From an uncultured Aquimarina sp. (GTDB taxonomy: Bacteria; Bacteroidota; Bacteroidia; Flavobacteriales; Flavobacteriaceae), in the NCBI GenBank assembly GCA_947496555.1, contig CANMDH010000010.1, positions 1 through 64,000 on the forward strand: a stretch of DNA of 64,000 bases, given 5' to 3'. A program made the translations under genes and the position numbers. Position 1 is the stretch's first letter, and each line of letters opens with the position of its first letter. This document shows, piece by piece, positions 9,537 through 25,081 of this stretch. A model generated the notes under the pieces. That model saw nothing but the letters and a program-made list of their open reading frames with translations. It was not told the DNA's origin and did no database searches.

Positions 9537-10271
9537 TTACATTTCTATACGCACGTCATGCAGCCATATTTTATCAGGTCGGCTAAGCATGAATGCAATG
9601 ACTTCGGCCAGATCAGATGGGTCGGTAAATTTTTCTACAGAGAAATCCTCACCCATTTTTTCAAACATTTTGGTCTTTGTTCCACTTTGATAGATACCCG
9701 CTACCCTTATGTTCGTTTCCCTCAGATCAGTTTTGAGTACTTCAGTAAATCCGCGAACACCATATTTGCTTGCTGTATAAACTGATTGCCCATCTTGTGC
9801 TACTACACCAGATTTTGAGGCAACATTGATTATCGCAGCTTCATTGCTACTACGAAGTGTTGGAAGTAGTAAACGAGTCGTATGTATCAAAGCGGATAGA
9901 TTTGTGGCTATAACATCATCTACTGTTTGTTTTAAAATGTCGTCAATTGGTTTAAGTTTTTGCCAAACACCGGCATTATTGATAAGAATGTCAATCGTCC
10001 CAAAATCAGAAATCAAAGATTTTACGGTAATCTCAAGGGTATCCGTGTCACGAATATCACAGGAATAGGATTTAACTTCAATTGCACCTAGTGACTTCGC
10101 ATTTTTGGCTACTTCATTTAATCTTTTTTGATTTCTTGCAATCAGCCCCAGTTTGCAACTTTCTTTAGCAAGCCTCAGAGCAATTTGTTTGCCAATTCCA
10201 TCACTTGCTCCGGTAATAACAATAATCCTGTTTCTTAAAATCATAGGTTGCGGGAGATGTTTTAATAACAT
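9537..10271 (-). CDS. Short-chain dehydrogenase/reductase (SDR)
   Basis: This 244-residue classical SDR has the Rossmann motif TGASDGIG, the NNAGV block and the catalytic Ser with Y-x-x-x-K (YTASK). No signal peptide is present, so it is a cytoplasmic NAD(P)-dependent oxidoreductase. The start could instead be Met10 (MILRNRIIVITG, at 10244), which is nearer to the usual distance before the first strand. Its place in a sulfatase-rich polysaccharide locus suggests oxidation or reduction of a released monosaccharide, but no substrate can be assigned. Confidence 0.9.
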   Translation of the reverse strand: MLLKHLPQPMILRNRIIVITGASDGIGKQIALRLAKESCKLGLIARNQKRLNEVAKNAKSLGAIEVKSYSCDIRDTDTLEITVKSLISDFGTIDILINNAGVWQKLKPIDDILKQTVDDVIATNLSALIHTTRLLLPTLRSSNEAAIINVASKSGVVAQDGQSVYTASKYGVRGFTEVLKTDLRETNIRVAGIYQSGTKTKMFEKMGEDFSVEKFTDPSDLAEVIAFMLSRPDKIWLHDVRIEM

Positions 10272-10433
10272 GATACTTTTATCGGCAGATTCCCTACATT
10301 TTTTTTGTGTTTTTTTAATTTTTCATACAACAATTAAGCAATAGTCTTCAGCCTATTCCCAATAGCCTAGAAAAAAAGTGATAAATTTTGTTGTCGAAAA
10401 ATCTAAAATGGAAATTTGGGTTTTCGAATAGGT

Positions 10434-11015
10434 TTATTTAGAGGTAGATTGTTTCAGAAAGAGCATCATGAAAATATGTGAGGTGTTACTCAATGTCTTT
10501 TTGAGACGTTTAATAGCGCGACTAATATGTTTTTCAACAGCTTTCTCAGAAATATTGAGTTGGGCCGCTATTTCTTTATATTTGTATCCCTGTTTTTTAC
10601 TAAGCAAAAATACTTTTTTACACTTTTTCGGGAGTTTTTCTATAGCTTCTTCTACTAATTTCATTTTTTTACCCAATTGTTCTTGATCCATATCTAACAT
10701 ATGATCTAAAACTTCATGTTTAATTTCAAGAAGTGCTTTGTCCCTGCGCTTCCTTTTATTGTACTCTTTTACAAATTCATTATACACTCCTTTATATAAA
10801 TAGCCTTTAAGAGACGTGTTAATGTTTAGATTTGATCTATTGATCCATATTTTTACTAGTAAATTTTGGACAATATCCTCTGCAAGAGCCAAGTCATTTG
10901 TTAAATTAAAACAGTATCGAACCAAATTTTCATAATAGAGGTCATACAGAACAGCATAAGCCTCCTCTTTGCCATTTTGCAAATTTTCTACAGATAATTG
11001 ACTCTTTTTCAGCAT
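10434..11015 (-). CDS. ECF RNA polymerase sigma factor
   Basis: The 193-residue protein shows sigma region 2 (AYAVLYDLYYENLVRYC, AEDIVQNLLVKIW) and region 4 (LPKKCKKVFLLSKKQGYKYKEIA plus ISEKAVEKHISRAIKRL). It belongs to the Bacteroidota RpoE-like group that controls SusC/SusD operons. It is divergent from, and 123 bases away from, the FecR gene at 11139, its likely anti-sigma partner; the gap should hold both promoters. It probably activates the large plus-strand operon that begins with that FecR and its SusC. Confidence 0.93.
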   Translation of the reverse strand: MLKKSQLSVENLQNGKEEAYAVLYDLYYENLVRYCFNLTNDLALAEDIVQNLLVKIWINRSNLNINTSLKGYLYKGVYNEFVKEYNKRKRRDKALLEIKHEVLDHMLDMDQEQLGKKMKLVEEAIEKLPKKCKKVFLLSKKQGYKYKEIAAQLNISEKAVEKHISRAIKRLKKTLSNTSHIFMMLFLKQSTSK

Positions 11016-11138
11016 TTTAACTGTTTTTTTGAGAATATCGAAAAGAATTGGGAATAAACAAAGATTAAAAAAAAGTTTAAATTAATGTAGGGTTTGTATA
11101 AAATTATGAATCATAATAGTATAACTAATGAGTGATAG

Positions 11139-12293
11139 ATGACAACCGAGGATTTAGAAAATATAATTCAGAAGTATCTCAAAGGGCAACTTTCAGAGGA
11201 AGAATTAGACCTTTTGCTGGACGTACTTTCAGAAAAGTGGGTAAGAAAACAGCTTGAAGAATCTATAGAGATTAATTACTTACTGTCTTTGAAGTATCAG
11301 AAAGTAGATTCAAAGATAGCTTACCAGGATTTTCTTTCGAAAACACAATCCCGTAAAAGGGTTCCTTTAATAAGAATGAAAAAATTCTCAATTATGAAAT
11401 ACGCTGCCATTTTTGTGGTGCTTTTGGGATTGGGATATCAATTTCTTTTTCATGAAGATCAACCAATACGGGAATTGGAGATTCAGAATAAAGTCATTAC
11501 ACTCCAATTAAGTAATGGTAAAGTGGATATAGTAAATCAGGACGGGAATACTCAGATATGGAAAAACAAAGAGCAAACAATAGCAACTAGCACAGGGAAT
11601 AAGATAACGTATACTGCTGATGCTGTTTCAGAAAAGTTGGTATATAATGAATTACATATTCCTTATGGGAAAAAGTTTCAGATTCAATTGTCTGATGGAA
11701 CTATTGTTCATTTAAATTCGGGGTCTTCTCTTAGGTATCCCGTAAACTTTATAAAAGGACACAAACGAGAGGTATTCCTTACCGGAGAAGCATATTTTAA
11801 AGTAACCGAGGATAGAACCCATCCTTTTATTGTAAATACTCAAGAAGTTGATATTAAAGTTTTGGGAACCGAATTTAATGTTTCTTCCTACCTAGAAGAT
11901 GAAAGTATTAATACGGTTTTAGTTTCGGGGAGTGTCCAATTGTATAAGGATACAGGCCCAAATGATTCTACGGATCCCATAGCATTAGTTCCCGAACAAA
12001 AAGGTTCCTGGGATAAGTCTACTATGACATTCGACGTACAAAGAGTGAATACCGATATTCACACAGCCTGGATTAGAGGCAGACTTATATTTAGAGACGT
12101 GACCTTTAAAACTATGCGTAAAAAACTCGAAAGGCATTATAATGTAACCATTATTAACAGTAACAAACAATTAGAAGAAAATACATTCAATGCAGTTTTT
12201 GATATTGAGAGCATCGAAGAAGTATTAGAAGTTTTTGATCGAAATTTTGATATCAAATATAAAATACAAAACAATCAAATAATCATATTTTAA
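11139..12293 (+). CDS. FecR-family anti-sigma factor
   Basis: The 384-residue protein has an N-terminal cytoplasmic anti-sigma region, one membrane segment (about residues 87-104, AAIFVVLLGLGYQF), a FecR domain (about 170-270, IQLSDGTIVHLNSGSSLRYPV) and a C-terminal DUF4974 (about 310-384). It should hold the divergent ECF sigma factor inactive until the STN domain of the downstream SusC signals that substrate is bound. The order sigma, anti-sigma, SusC, SusD is the standard arrangement. Confidence 0.94.
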   Translation: MTTEDLENIIQKYLKGQLSEEELDLLLDVLSEKWVRKQLEESIEINYLLSLKYQKVDSKIAYQDFLSKTQSRKRVPLIRMKKFSIMKYAAIFVVLLGLGYQFLFHEDQPIRELEIQNKVITLQLSNGKVDIVNQDGNTQIWKNKEQTIATSTGNKITYTADAVSEKLVYNELHIPYGKKFQIQLSDGTIVHLNSGSSLRYPVNFIKGHKREVFLTGEAYFKVTEDRTHPFIVNTQEVDIKVLGTEFNVSSYLEDESINTVLVSGSVQLYKDTGPNDSTDPIALVPEQKGSWDKSTMTFDVQRVNTDIHTAWIRGRLIFRDVTFKTMRKKLERHYNVTIINSNKQLEENTFNAVFDIESIEEVLEVFDRNFDIKYKIQNNQIIIF

Positions 12294-12422
12294 AAATCAA
12301 ATAGCCTATGAGAGAATAAACAATACAAAAAGGGAAAAAATCACAAAAAAACCGGGAAATGCTCGCAACATTCCCCGATAATCGTGATTAAAATTAATTA
12401 ACCACTCTAACAGTACAAATAT

Positions 12423-15400
12423 ATGAAAAAACCAAATAATTTTTGGGGTGTTTCTATTACAGTAACGTTCGACTTAAAAATGAAGCTAACTACTATATTC
12501 CTAATAGCTTTCTTATTTCAAATCAATGCTAATACGTATTCTCAGAAAAAGAGAATTACATTGGATATGACGCAAGTTAGTGTAGAACAAGTACTAACAG
12601 AAATAGAATCACTTACCGAATTCAAGTTTTTCGTAGACACCAAAAAGGTGGATATCAAAAGAAAAGTAACTATAAAAGAGCGAAGGCAACTAATTTCCAA
12701 AGTTCTTGAAAAGTTATTTTCAGGAACCAAGGTCTCTTTTGAGTTCTTCAACAAGCAGATTATACTCAAAAAAGGATCCGAAAGAATGACCTCACCTCCA
12801 GTAAAAAATACATCTCAAAAGAATGTACAAGGGGTAGCACAACAAACTATATCGGGTACCATAACCGATCAAAATGGCGCACCTCTGCCAGGGGCCGATA
12901 TTGTAGAAAAAGGGACTAATAACGGGGTAGCTTCAGATTTTGACGGAGAATTTAATATAACCGTAAACGGATCTAGTGCAGTTCTCGTTATATCGTATGT
13001 TGGTTTTAATACCACCGAAATTGCGGTTGGAAATCAGACCACATTAAATATTCGTTTAGAACCAGATGTTTCTAACCTGGATGAAGTGGTCGTTTTGGGT
13101 TATGCTCAGCAAAGTAGATCTAACCTCATTGGAGCTGTAAGTACCATATCAAGTGACTTATTAGAAGAACGCCCGGTGACTAATACTACAAATCTCATAA
13201 CTGGTTTAGCTCCCGGTCTTTCTACTACGCAAACTTCGGGAGGTATAGCAGGAGGAAGTGGTCCTATAATACGTTTGAGAGGTGTAGGTACCCTGAACAA
13301 CTCTAATCCATTAATTTTGGTAGATGGTACCCCGTCTTCATTTGATGATATAAATCCGACTGATATTGAGAATATCTCCATATTAAAAGACGCCTCTGCC
13401 GCTGCAATTTATGGTTCAAGAGCTGCAAATGGAGTAATACTGATAACTACCAAAAGGGCAGGTGTGGGTTTAAAAGTAGACTTTCAAACTTTTTCCGGGT
13501 TTCAACAAGTTGGAAACAGACCTGATTTAATTAATGATCCGATCTTATGGATGGAGTTGAAAAATGAAGCAAGATCCAATGGAAGTCTTCCAGTTTTATT
13601 TAGTGAAGAGGATATTGAAGATTATCGTAATGGTTTGGGAACAGATCCTATACGTTACCCATCAACTGACTGGTTTGATGTACTTGTTGGCGATCCTGCT
13701 TTTATGAATTCCTATACACTAATTATTGATGGTGGAAGCGAAACAAATCGTATAAGAACTTCTCTTAATTATCTGAATCAAGATGGTATCGGTTTAAATA
13801 ATTCAATGGAAAGATATAATCTTCGTATCAATAATGAGAACAGGATATCTAAAAACTTTACTGTAGGAACAAATGTGTTCGTATCTGTGTCTGATATTAC
13901 TCCCATAGTAGAAGGCGCCACAAATGGGTTTGGTCAACAAGTTGGCTTTCGACATATGGGAATGCAGAACATGCCTATTATTCCGGCGATTCAGGCACCA
14001 GATGGACGATGGGGAGATGCACAAGTAGACGGAGCAGGTACGATCACTAATTGGGTGGCACTCGGTTCTGTGACCCAAGATCAATTAACGCGTCATAACG
14101 TTCAAGGACAATTGTATGCAAAATGGAATATTTTTGATGATCTTAGGTTTGATGCTCGTTTGGCAATCAATTATCTAAGCAATCAAAGAGATCAGTTTAT
14201 AGGTCTTATCCCAACAGGTACCTTATGGAATTTTAATACCGAATCAGGAACACCAACAGATAGAGGCGAAAGAGCATTTTCGGGTACCAGTACGAATCGT
14301 CTATTAACAAGTTACTATACTCTTACCTATACTAAATCCATTAATGAGAAACACAATTTTTCATTACTAGGAGGTTATCAGGAAGATCGTTCTGAAGCAA
14401 AACAAACTACTGCTAGCATACGTGAATTTGCCAGTAATAATACCCCGGTCCTGAGTGCAGGATTAGAAGCCCCTGCCGTAGGGCAAAGCCTTATTCGATG
14501 GGGGCTACTTTCCTATTTCGGAAGGTTTAGTTATAATTATAAAGAAAAGTATCTTTTGGAAGCAAATGTTCGTTTTGATGGTTCTTCACGTTTTAGAGAA
14601 GGAAAAAGATGGGGATCATTCCCTTCCTTCTCGGCAGGTTGGCGCATCTCTGAAGAGAACTTCCTTGCAAATTCCAATTTCTTGAGCGAGTTTAAATTAA
14701 GAGCTTCCTGGGGTCAACTGGGTAATCAACAAATTAACGCCTACCCTTATCAAGCAACATACTCTGTCAATGAAACCTATAGTTTTGGTGAGCAAGTAGT
14801 ACTTGGTGTTGCACAAACCGAGATAGCAAATCCAGACATTGAATGGGAAACAACTACCACATGGAATTTAGGTGCCGACCTAGCATTTGCTAGAGGAAAG
14901 GTTAATCTTTCGGTTGACTATTTTAACCGAGAGACTGATGGAATACTTGTAAGACAGGAGATTCCCGATTATCTGGGTGATAAAACACCTCCATTCGAGA
15001 ATCTTGCTGTTGTCATTAATAAGGGGATTGAATTTGATGTGTCATATCGCGACCAAATTGGTGATTTTTCTTATCAATTAGGAGGTAATCTTACCATTCA
15101 AGATAATGAATTGACCAAATACCTAAGCGATGTACCCTTTATTTCCAATAGTAGTGGGGTGTTAACAGTCCTGCAGGAAGGTCAACCTATTAATGCTTTT
15201 TATGGGTATCAGGCAATAGGAATCTTTCAGGATGAAGGCCAAATTGCCAGTGGCCCCACTTATGATCAAACTCCTTCTCCGGGAGACCTCATATTTGCAG
15301 ATATTAATGGAAGAAATGATGATGGCGAACTTACTGGAGAACCTGATGGTCAGATCACAGAGGCCGATCGAACTATAATAGGTAATCAAATACCAAAGTA

Positions 15401-15887
15401 TTTGATTGGGGCAAACTTGTCAATGGGATATAAGAATTTTGACTTATCTGTTCTGGTACAAGGAGTAATTGACGTAGATACCTGGACAGGTCTTTCGGGA
15501 GCCTTTTGGCCACTTGAAAAAGAAGATCGAGGACAAATTCATGAATTATGGACGAATCGCTGGACTCCTGATAATCCAAGTTCAGAACTTCCAAGGCTTG
15601 TCTCCAATAGTGCTTATAGTCAAAACGAGCTGCCATCGTCCTTTTTTGTTGAAGATAATTCATATGTAAGGATAAGAAATATAACACTAGGATATAATTT
15701 TCCATCAGATTTTCTTGAGAAATTCGCGATGAGTAGTCTTAGACTCTATACCAGTGGTGAAAACCTATTTACATTCTCCAAATTTATGGACAAATGGGGT
15801 TGGGATCCAGAGCGCGGACCGCAACAATTTGATGTTCGTATTCCAAACGTAAGAACCTTTGTTTTTGGGGTAAATGTTTCATTTTAA
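12423..15887 (+). CDS. SusC/RagA-family TonB-dependent receptor with STN signalling domain
   Basis: This is a full-length 1154-residue outer-membrane glycan importer. A signal peptide ends near residue 41, then come an STN domain (about 43-118), a carboxypeptidase-regulatory-like domain (about 143-215), the EVVVLGY linker, a plug (with GSRAANGVILITTKRAG) and a 22-strand barrel ending in an aromatic C-terminus (VFGVNVSF). STN marks it as a transducer able to signal to FecR. With SusD 33 bases downstream it would import oligosaccharides released by the locus enzymes. The preceding 129-base gap holds an imperfect hairpin around CGGGAAATG, which is not classed further. Confidence 0.97.
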   Translation: MKKPNNFWGVSITVTFDLKMKLTTIFLIAFLFQINANTYSQKKRITLDMTQVSVEQVLTEIESLTEFKFFVDTKKVDIKRKVTIKERRQLISKVLEKLFSGTKVSFEFFNKQIILKKGSERMTSPPVKNTSQKNVQGVAQQTISGTITDQNGAPLPGADIVEKGTNNGVASDFDGEFNITVNGSSAVLVISYVGFNTTEIAVGNQTTLNIRLEPDVSNLDEVVVLGYAQQSRSNLIGAVSTISSDLLEERPVTNTTNLITGLAPGLSTTQTSGGIAGGSGPIIRLRGVGTLNNSNPLILVDGTPSSFDDINPTDIENISILKDASAAAIYGSRAANGVILITTKRAGVGLKVDFQTFSGFQQVGNRPDLINDPILWMELKNEARSNGSLPVLFSEEDIEDYRNGLGTDPIRYPSTDWFDVLVGDPAFMNSYTLIIDGGSETNRIRTSLNYLNQDGIGLNNSMERYNLRINNENRISKNFTVGTNVFVSVSDITPIVEGATNGFGQQVGFRHMGMQNMPIIPAIQAPDGRWGDAQVDGAGTITNWVALGSVTQDQLTRHNVQGQLYAKWNIFDDLRFDARLAINYLSNQRDQFIGLIPTGTLWNFNTESGTPTDRGERAFSGTSTNRLLTSYYTLTYTKSINEKHNFSLLGGYQEDRSEAKQTTASIREFASNNTPVLSAGLEAPAVGQSLIRWGLLSYFGRFSYNYKEKYLLEANVRFDGSSRFREGKRWGSFPSFSAGWRISEENFLANSNFLSEFKLRASWGQLGNQQINAYPYQATYSVNETYSFGEQVVLGVAQTEIANPDIEWETTTTWNLGADLAFARGKVNLSVDYFNRETDGILVRQEIPDYLGDKTPPFENLAVVINKGIEFDVSYRDQIGDFSYQLGGNLTIQDNELTKYLSDVPFISNSSGVLTVLQEGQPINAFYGYQAIGIFQDEGQIASGPTYDQTPSPGDLIFADINGRNDDGELTGEPDGQITEADRTIIGNQIPKYLIGANLSMGYKNFDLSVLVQGVIDVDTWTGLSGAFWPLEKEDRGQIHELWTNRWTPDNPSSELPRLVSNSAYSQNELPSSFFVEDNSYVRIRNITLGYNFPSDFLEKFAMSSLRLYTSGENLFTFSKFMDKWGWDPERGPQQFDVRIPNVRTFVFGVNVSF

Positions 15888-15920
15888 TCCGATCAAGATT
15901 GAACAAAAAATTATAAGAAT

Positions 15921-17531
15921 ATGAAAACGATTAGATATACATTTTTAATATTTTTTATATGGGGAGTTACATCATGTGAGGATATCCTTGATGAACAACC
16001 CAATGACGATATTGCAGAAACTACATTTTGGATAACCTCTACAGATGCCGAAGCAGGTCTGATAGCCTGTTATGATGCGCTTAGGCCCAGAAGTAATCAA
16101 GTACCCTTTTCTTGGGAATTCTGGGGAGCTTTTGATCAGCTCATCCAAATAGGAACCATTAGAAACGGAAGGGTTAGGAGCTTCTCAACTAGTACCGGAC
16201 CCGCTAATGACATCCATATAGAGAGAGCTTGGTCTGCATATTATAGAGGTTTGGTCCGTACGAACGATTTTATGCTCAACATAGATGATATTCCTTTTGA
16301 AAATCAAGAGAGAAAGGACAATCTTATAGGAGAAGCCAGATACTTAAGAGCTATGTATTCATATGCTCTTACAATGATATGGAAAGATGCTCCTTATTTT
16401 CTGAATGTTCCCGGCCTTGAGGCGGTCGATATTGAAAGAACCTCTCAGCAGGAAATTATAGAGCAAATCAAAATCGATCTTGCCGTTGCAATTGAAAAAT
16501 TACCAGATACACCTAATGATCCAGGTAGAGCCGGTAAAGGGGCCGCGTATATGTTGCAATTAAAACTCGCTTTGTTTGAAGAAGATTGGGATACAGCAGT
16601 GTCTTCTTCCCAAGCGGTGATTGATTTAGGTATTTATTCACTGCAATCCAATTATGCTGATATTTTTACCCTTGAAAACGAAAACAACAGTGAAGTTATC
16701 TTTGATATTCAAGGAATTGCAGACAATGATATCGAACCCGGTAACACATTTGAGCGATTTTATTCGAACAGATCTTCTTCAAATAGTGGTCTTTCCTGGA
16801 TGAATCCAGGTCTTTGGTTGATCGATAAGTACGAGATTATAGATCCAAATCCAGTATATACACAAGACGATCCTCGAATCCCTACAGAAATCTATGATTA
16901 CTTTGAAGGAAGGGATCCTAGAATGGATGCAAATATCATTAGACCCGGAGCATATTTTGTGGGTGCAGGTGGAAATGAAGTGCTATATCCCTTTATTAAC
17001 AATTATACTCATTCCAGAACTGGTCTTCATGCCAGAAAGTATGTAGTCACTGGTGATGCTAGTAGGCCCGGATCAGGAACCTCTCCACTTAATTTTATAG
17101 TATTTCGCTATGCTGATGCCCTTTTACATTATGCTGAAGCCCGAGTAATGCAGAATTCTGGAGCTTTTAATGACCAAACTGTCCTGGATGCCGTCAATGC
17201 AGTAAGAGCAAGGGCTTCCGACCAGTTACCACTTTACTCACCCGGCACTTTTAGTAGTGCCAGCGAATTTCTTGATGCGCTATATGATGAGCGAATCAGA
17301 GAACTTCCTATGGAAGGATGGTTGTATTGGGATTTTAAACGATGGGGATTGATTGAACAACGAAATGGATTTGACGTGATGGGAATTGAACTCAAAGGCG
17401 GTCAAGTACAGTTTCGATCTTCTCCAGTGGTCACACAAGTATGGACACCAAACAAAGATGAATACTTCCCGGTTCCACAAGCAGAACGGGATATAAATCC
17501 TAATCTTGGTCAAAATCCAGGATATCAATAA
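15921..17531 (+). CDS. SusD/RagB-family glycan-binding lipoprotein
   Basis: This 536-residue surface lipoprotein has its signal ending at Cys19 (VTSCEDILDEQP). It shows the SusD architecture: an N-terminal tetratricopeptide-like fold (AYYRGLVRTNDFMLNIDD, EARYLRAMYSYALTMIW) and the C-terminal RagB block (RYADALLHYAEARVMQN, YDERIRELPMEGWLYWDFKRWG, NPNLGQNPGYQ). It caps the SusC barrel and captures oligosaccharide. It follows SusC closely, and a terminator-like hairpin lies just after its stop. Confidence 0.97.
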   Translation: MKTIRYTFLIFFIWGVTSCEDILDEQPNDDIAETTFWITSTDAEAGLIACYDALRPRSNQVPFSWEFWGAFDQLIQIGTIRNGRVRSFSTSTGPANDIHIERAWSAYYRGLVRTNDFMLNIDDIPFENQERKDNLIGEARYLRAMYSYALTMIWKDAPYFLNVPGLEAVDIERTSQQEIIEQIKIDLAVAIEKLPDTPNDPGRAGKGAAYMLQLKLALFEEDWDTAVSSSQAVIDLGIYSLQSNYADIFTLENENNSEVIFDIQGIADNDIEPGNTFERFYSNRSSSNSGLSWMNPGLWLIDKYEIIDPNPVYTQDDPRIPTEIYDYFEGRDPRMDANIIRPGAYFVGAGGNEVLYPFINNYTHSRTGLHARKYVVTGDASRPGSGTSPLNFIVFRYADALLHYAEARVMQNSGAFNDQTVLDAVNAVRARASDQLPLYSPGTFSSASEFLDALYDERIRELPMEGWLYWDFKRWGLIEQRNGFDVMGIELKGGQVQFRSSPVVTQVWTPNKDEYFPVPQAERDINPNLGQNPGYQ

Positions 17532-17541
17532 GTAGTGAACG

Positions 17542-17595
17542 CCCATCCATCCTTGTGAATTGATATGGCCTTTAGGGTGGATGGGTTTCTTTTTC
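17542..17595 (+). terminator. Rho-independent-type terminator after SusD
   Basis: The arms CCCATCCATCC (17542-17552) and GGGTGGATGGG (17575-17585) pair with one G-U, followed by TTTCTTTTTC. It lies between SusD and the GH110 gene. It would let SusC/SusD be made in excess over the downstream enzymes, either by partial readthrough or because the enzyme genes have their own promoter. Confidence 0.8.
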
Positions 17596-17683
17596 AGAAT
17601 TAAGTTAAACCGAAACTCTGTAAGAGGGTTATTAGGATAATCTAATATACCCCATGTTACCACACAGATCTAATATAACGAGT

Positions 17684-19514
17684 ATGTCTAAATTATTTCT
17701 ATCAGTATTTCTGTTCTTATCATTTTTTAATGTCATGGGACAGAAAACGATTGATTTTTCTATTTATCTAACCAAATATAAAGATGCAAGTCTCGCCTTT
17801 TTTAAAGCATTAGAAGCTTGTCGTGTTGAAAAGGCTGATAAATTGATTATTCCCAAAGGCACTTACAATTGCCACGCTCAAAGGGCTTTTCAAAAATACT
17901 ATGCAATTAGTAATAATGAAAACGGTTGTAAGGGAATTGCTTTACCAATAATTGATCAACATAACCTTGAGATAGATGGCCAGGGTTCACGAATCATTTT
18001 GCATGATATGATGATGAGCAGCGTAGTCGAAAAATCAACAAACATTGTAATCAAAAACCTTGAGTTTGATTGGGATAAACCTTTTTATGCCCAAGGCAAG
18101 GTGATATCCAAGGATACTGTTAACAAGACATTCGACCTTAAGTTTGAAGATTATGTCGAGTATCGGATAGTAAAGAATGATATACTTTTCAATAGTCACG
18201 GAAGAGAGTACATGATTTCCCAAAATTTTTGGCTGGATCCGGAAATTGGCCCGGTTCATAACCTTGTAAATATTCGTCCAAAACATTGGGATAGTAAAAG
18301 TGATAAAAATTATCAAATAGAAGATTTGGGAGAAAAAACAATCCGGGTTAAAAACCAAATAGAACAGCTCCCCGAGGTAGGATGGAGTTTCATTGCCAAA
18401 TGGCGAAACAAGTTATACAGAGTTAATCGTTCTGCTCCGGGTATCTACTTGCGTAACTCTTTCAATATAACCTTAGATGAGGTAAAGGTATTTTCTACAG
18501 CTGGTATGGGAATCATTGGTGAACATAGTGGCGATATAACTTTGAACAAAGTTCAGGTAATCCCTACCCCTGGTACATCAAGAGTTGTTTCTTCAACCGC
18601 CGATGCTACGCATTTTGCCAATTGCAAGGGAAAAATAGTTCTAAAAGACTGCGTTTTTGAAAATCACTTGGATGATGGATTAAACATACATGGTAATTAT
18701 GCGGTAGCCGATCGGATGATAGATAAATATACGTTGGCATGCAAAATAAAGCATAGACAGCAGTTAGGCTATGAATTTGCAGAACCTGGTGATACCATTC
18801 AGGTCATTAACCAGAATACATTAATACCCACAGGCGAAAAATTGGTGGTTAAAAACATACATATCGTCAACGGTGCTTATTTCGAAATCGAAACACAAGA
18901 ACCTATGAAAAATATTTCTAGCGGTATGGGCCTCGATAATATCACCTGGTCTGCAGATTTGGAAATGACAGGCTGCTCTGTTGGTAAGAACTGGGCAAGG
19001 AGTATTTTGGTCAAAACCCCAGGTAAATCTGTGGTGACTAATAATAAGTTTTATTCTTCAATGCAAGGTATAAGAAACTGGGGAGATATGATTTGGTTTT
19101 ATGAATCAGGTAGCGTAACTGATGTTTTGATTAGCGATAACCAATTTATAGATCTATGCAAGGTGGGGGCTGGATATCCAGTAATTGTAATCTATCCTCA
19201 GGCAAAAGAACCTCAACTAGACCCTCCCGGCTACTACAATCGCAATATCCGAATCGTGAATAATACAATAAAAACATTTGACAGAGGAATTTTATATGCC
19301 TTTTCTGTAGATGGACTCACTTTTGAGAATAATACCATCATCAGGACAGATACTTTTGAACCCTTATCACCAGAATTACCGGTTATTCAAATAGAACATT
19401 GCAAAGACATTAACATTAGTCACAATACTTATGAAGGAGGACCAGAAGCAGATATAGTAATCGATGATTTGAGTAAAAAAACACTCACAGTAAAAAATAA
19501 TAAGGGGTTCAGTC

Positions 19515-19534
<20 letters not shown>
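17684..19534 (+). CDS. GH110-type alpha-1,3-galactosidase (right-handed beta-helix)
   Basis: This is a 616-residue secreted protein when started at the ATG at 17684, which gives a normal signal peptide (to about NVMGQ); a start 30 bases upstream only adds a non-signal extension. It is a beta-helix protein with the GH110 core: APGIYLRNSFN, GMGIIGEHSGDI, then ADATHFANCKGKI and HLDDGLNIHG. The first Asp of ADATH and the Asp pair of LDD are 23 and 24 residues apart, the spacing of the family catalytic Asp residues. GH110 enzymes remove terminal alpha-1,3-galactose from blood-group antigens and, in marine bacteria, from carrageenan fragments. The 3' end overlaps the next gene by 20 bases. Confidence 0.85.
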
Positions 19535-25057
<5,523 letters not shown>

Positions 25058-25081
25058 CAAAATGAAACATAGAACCATAAT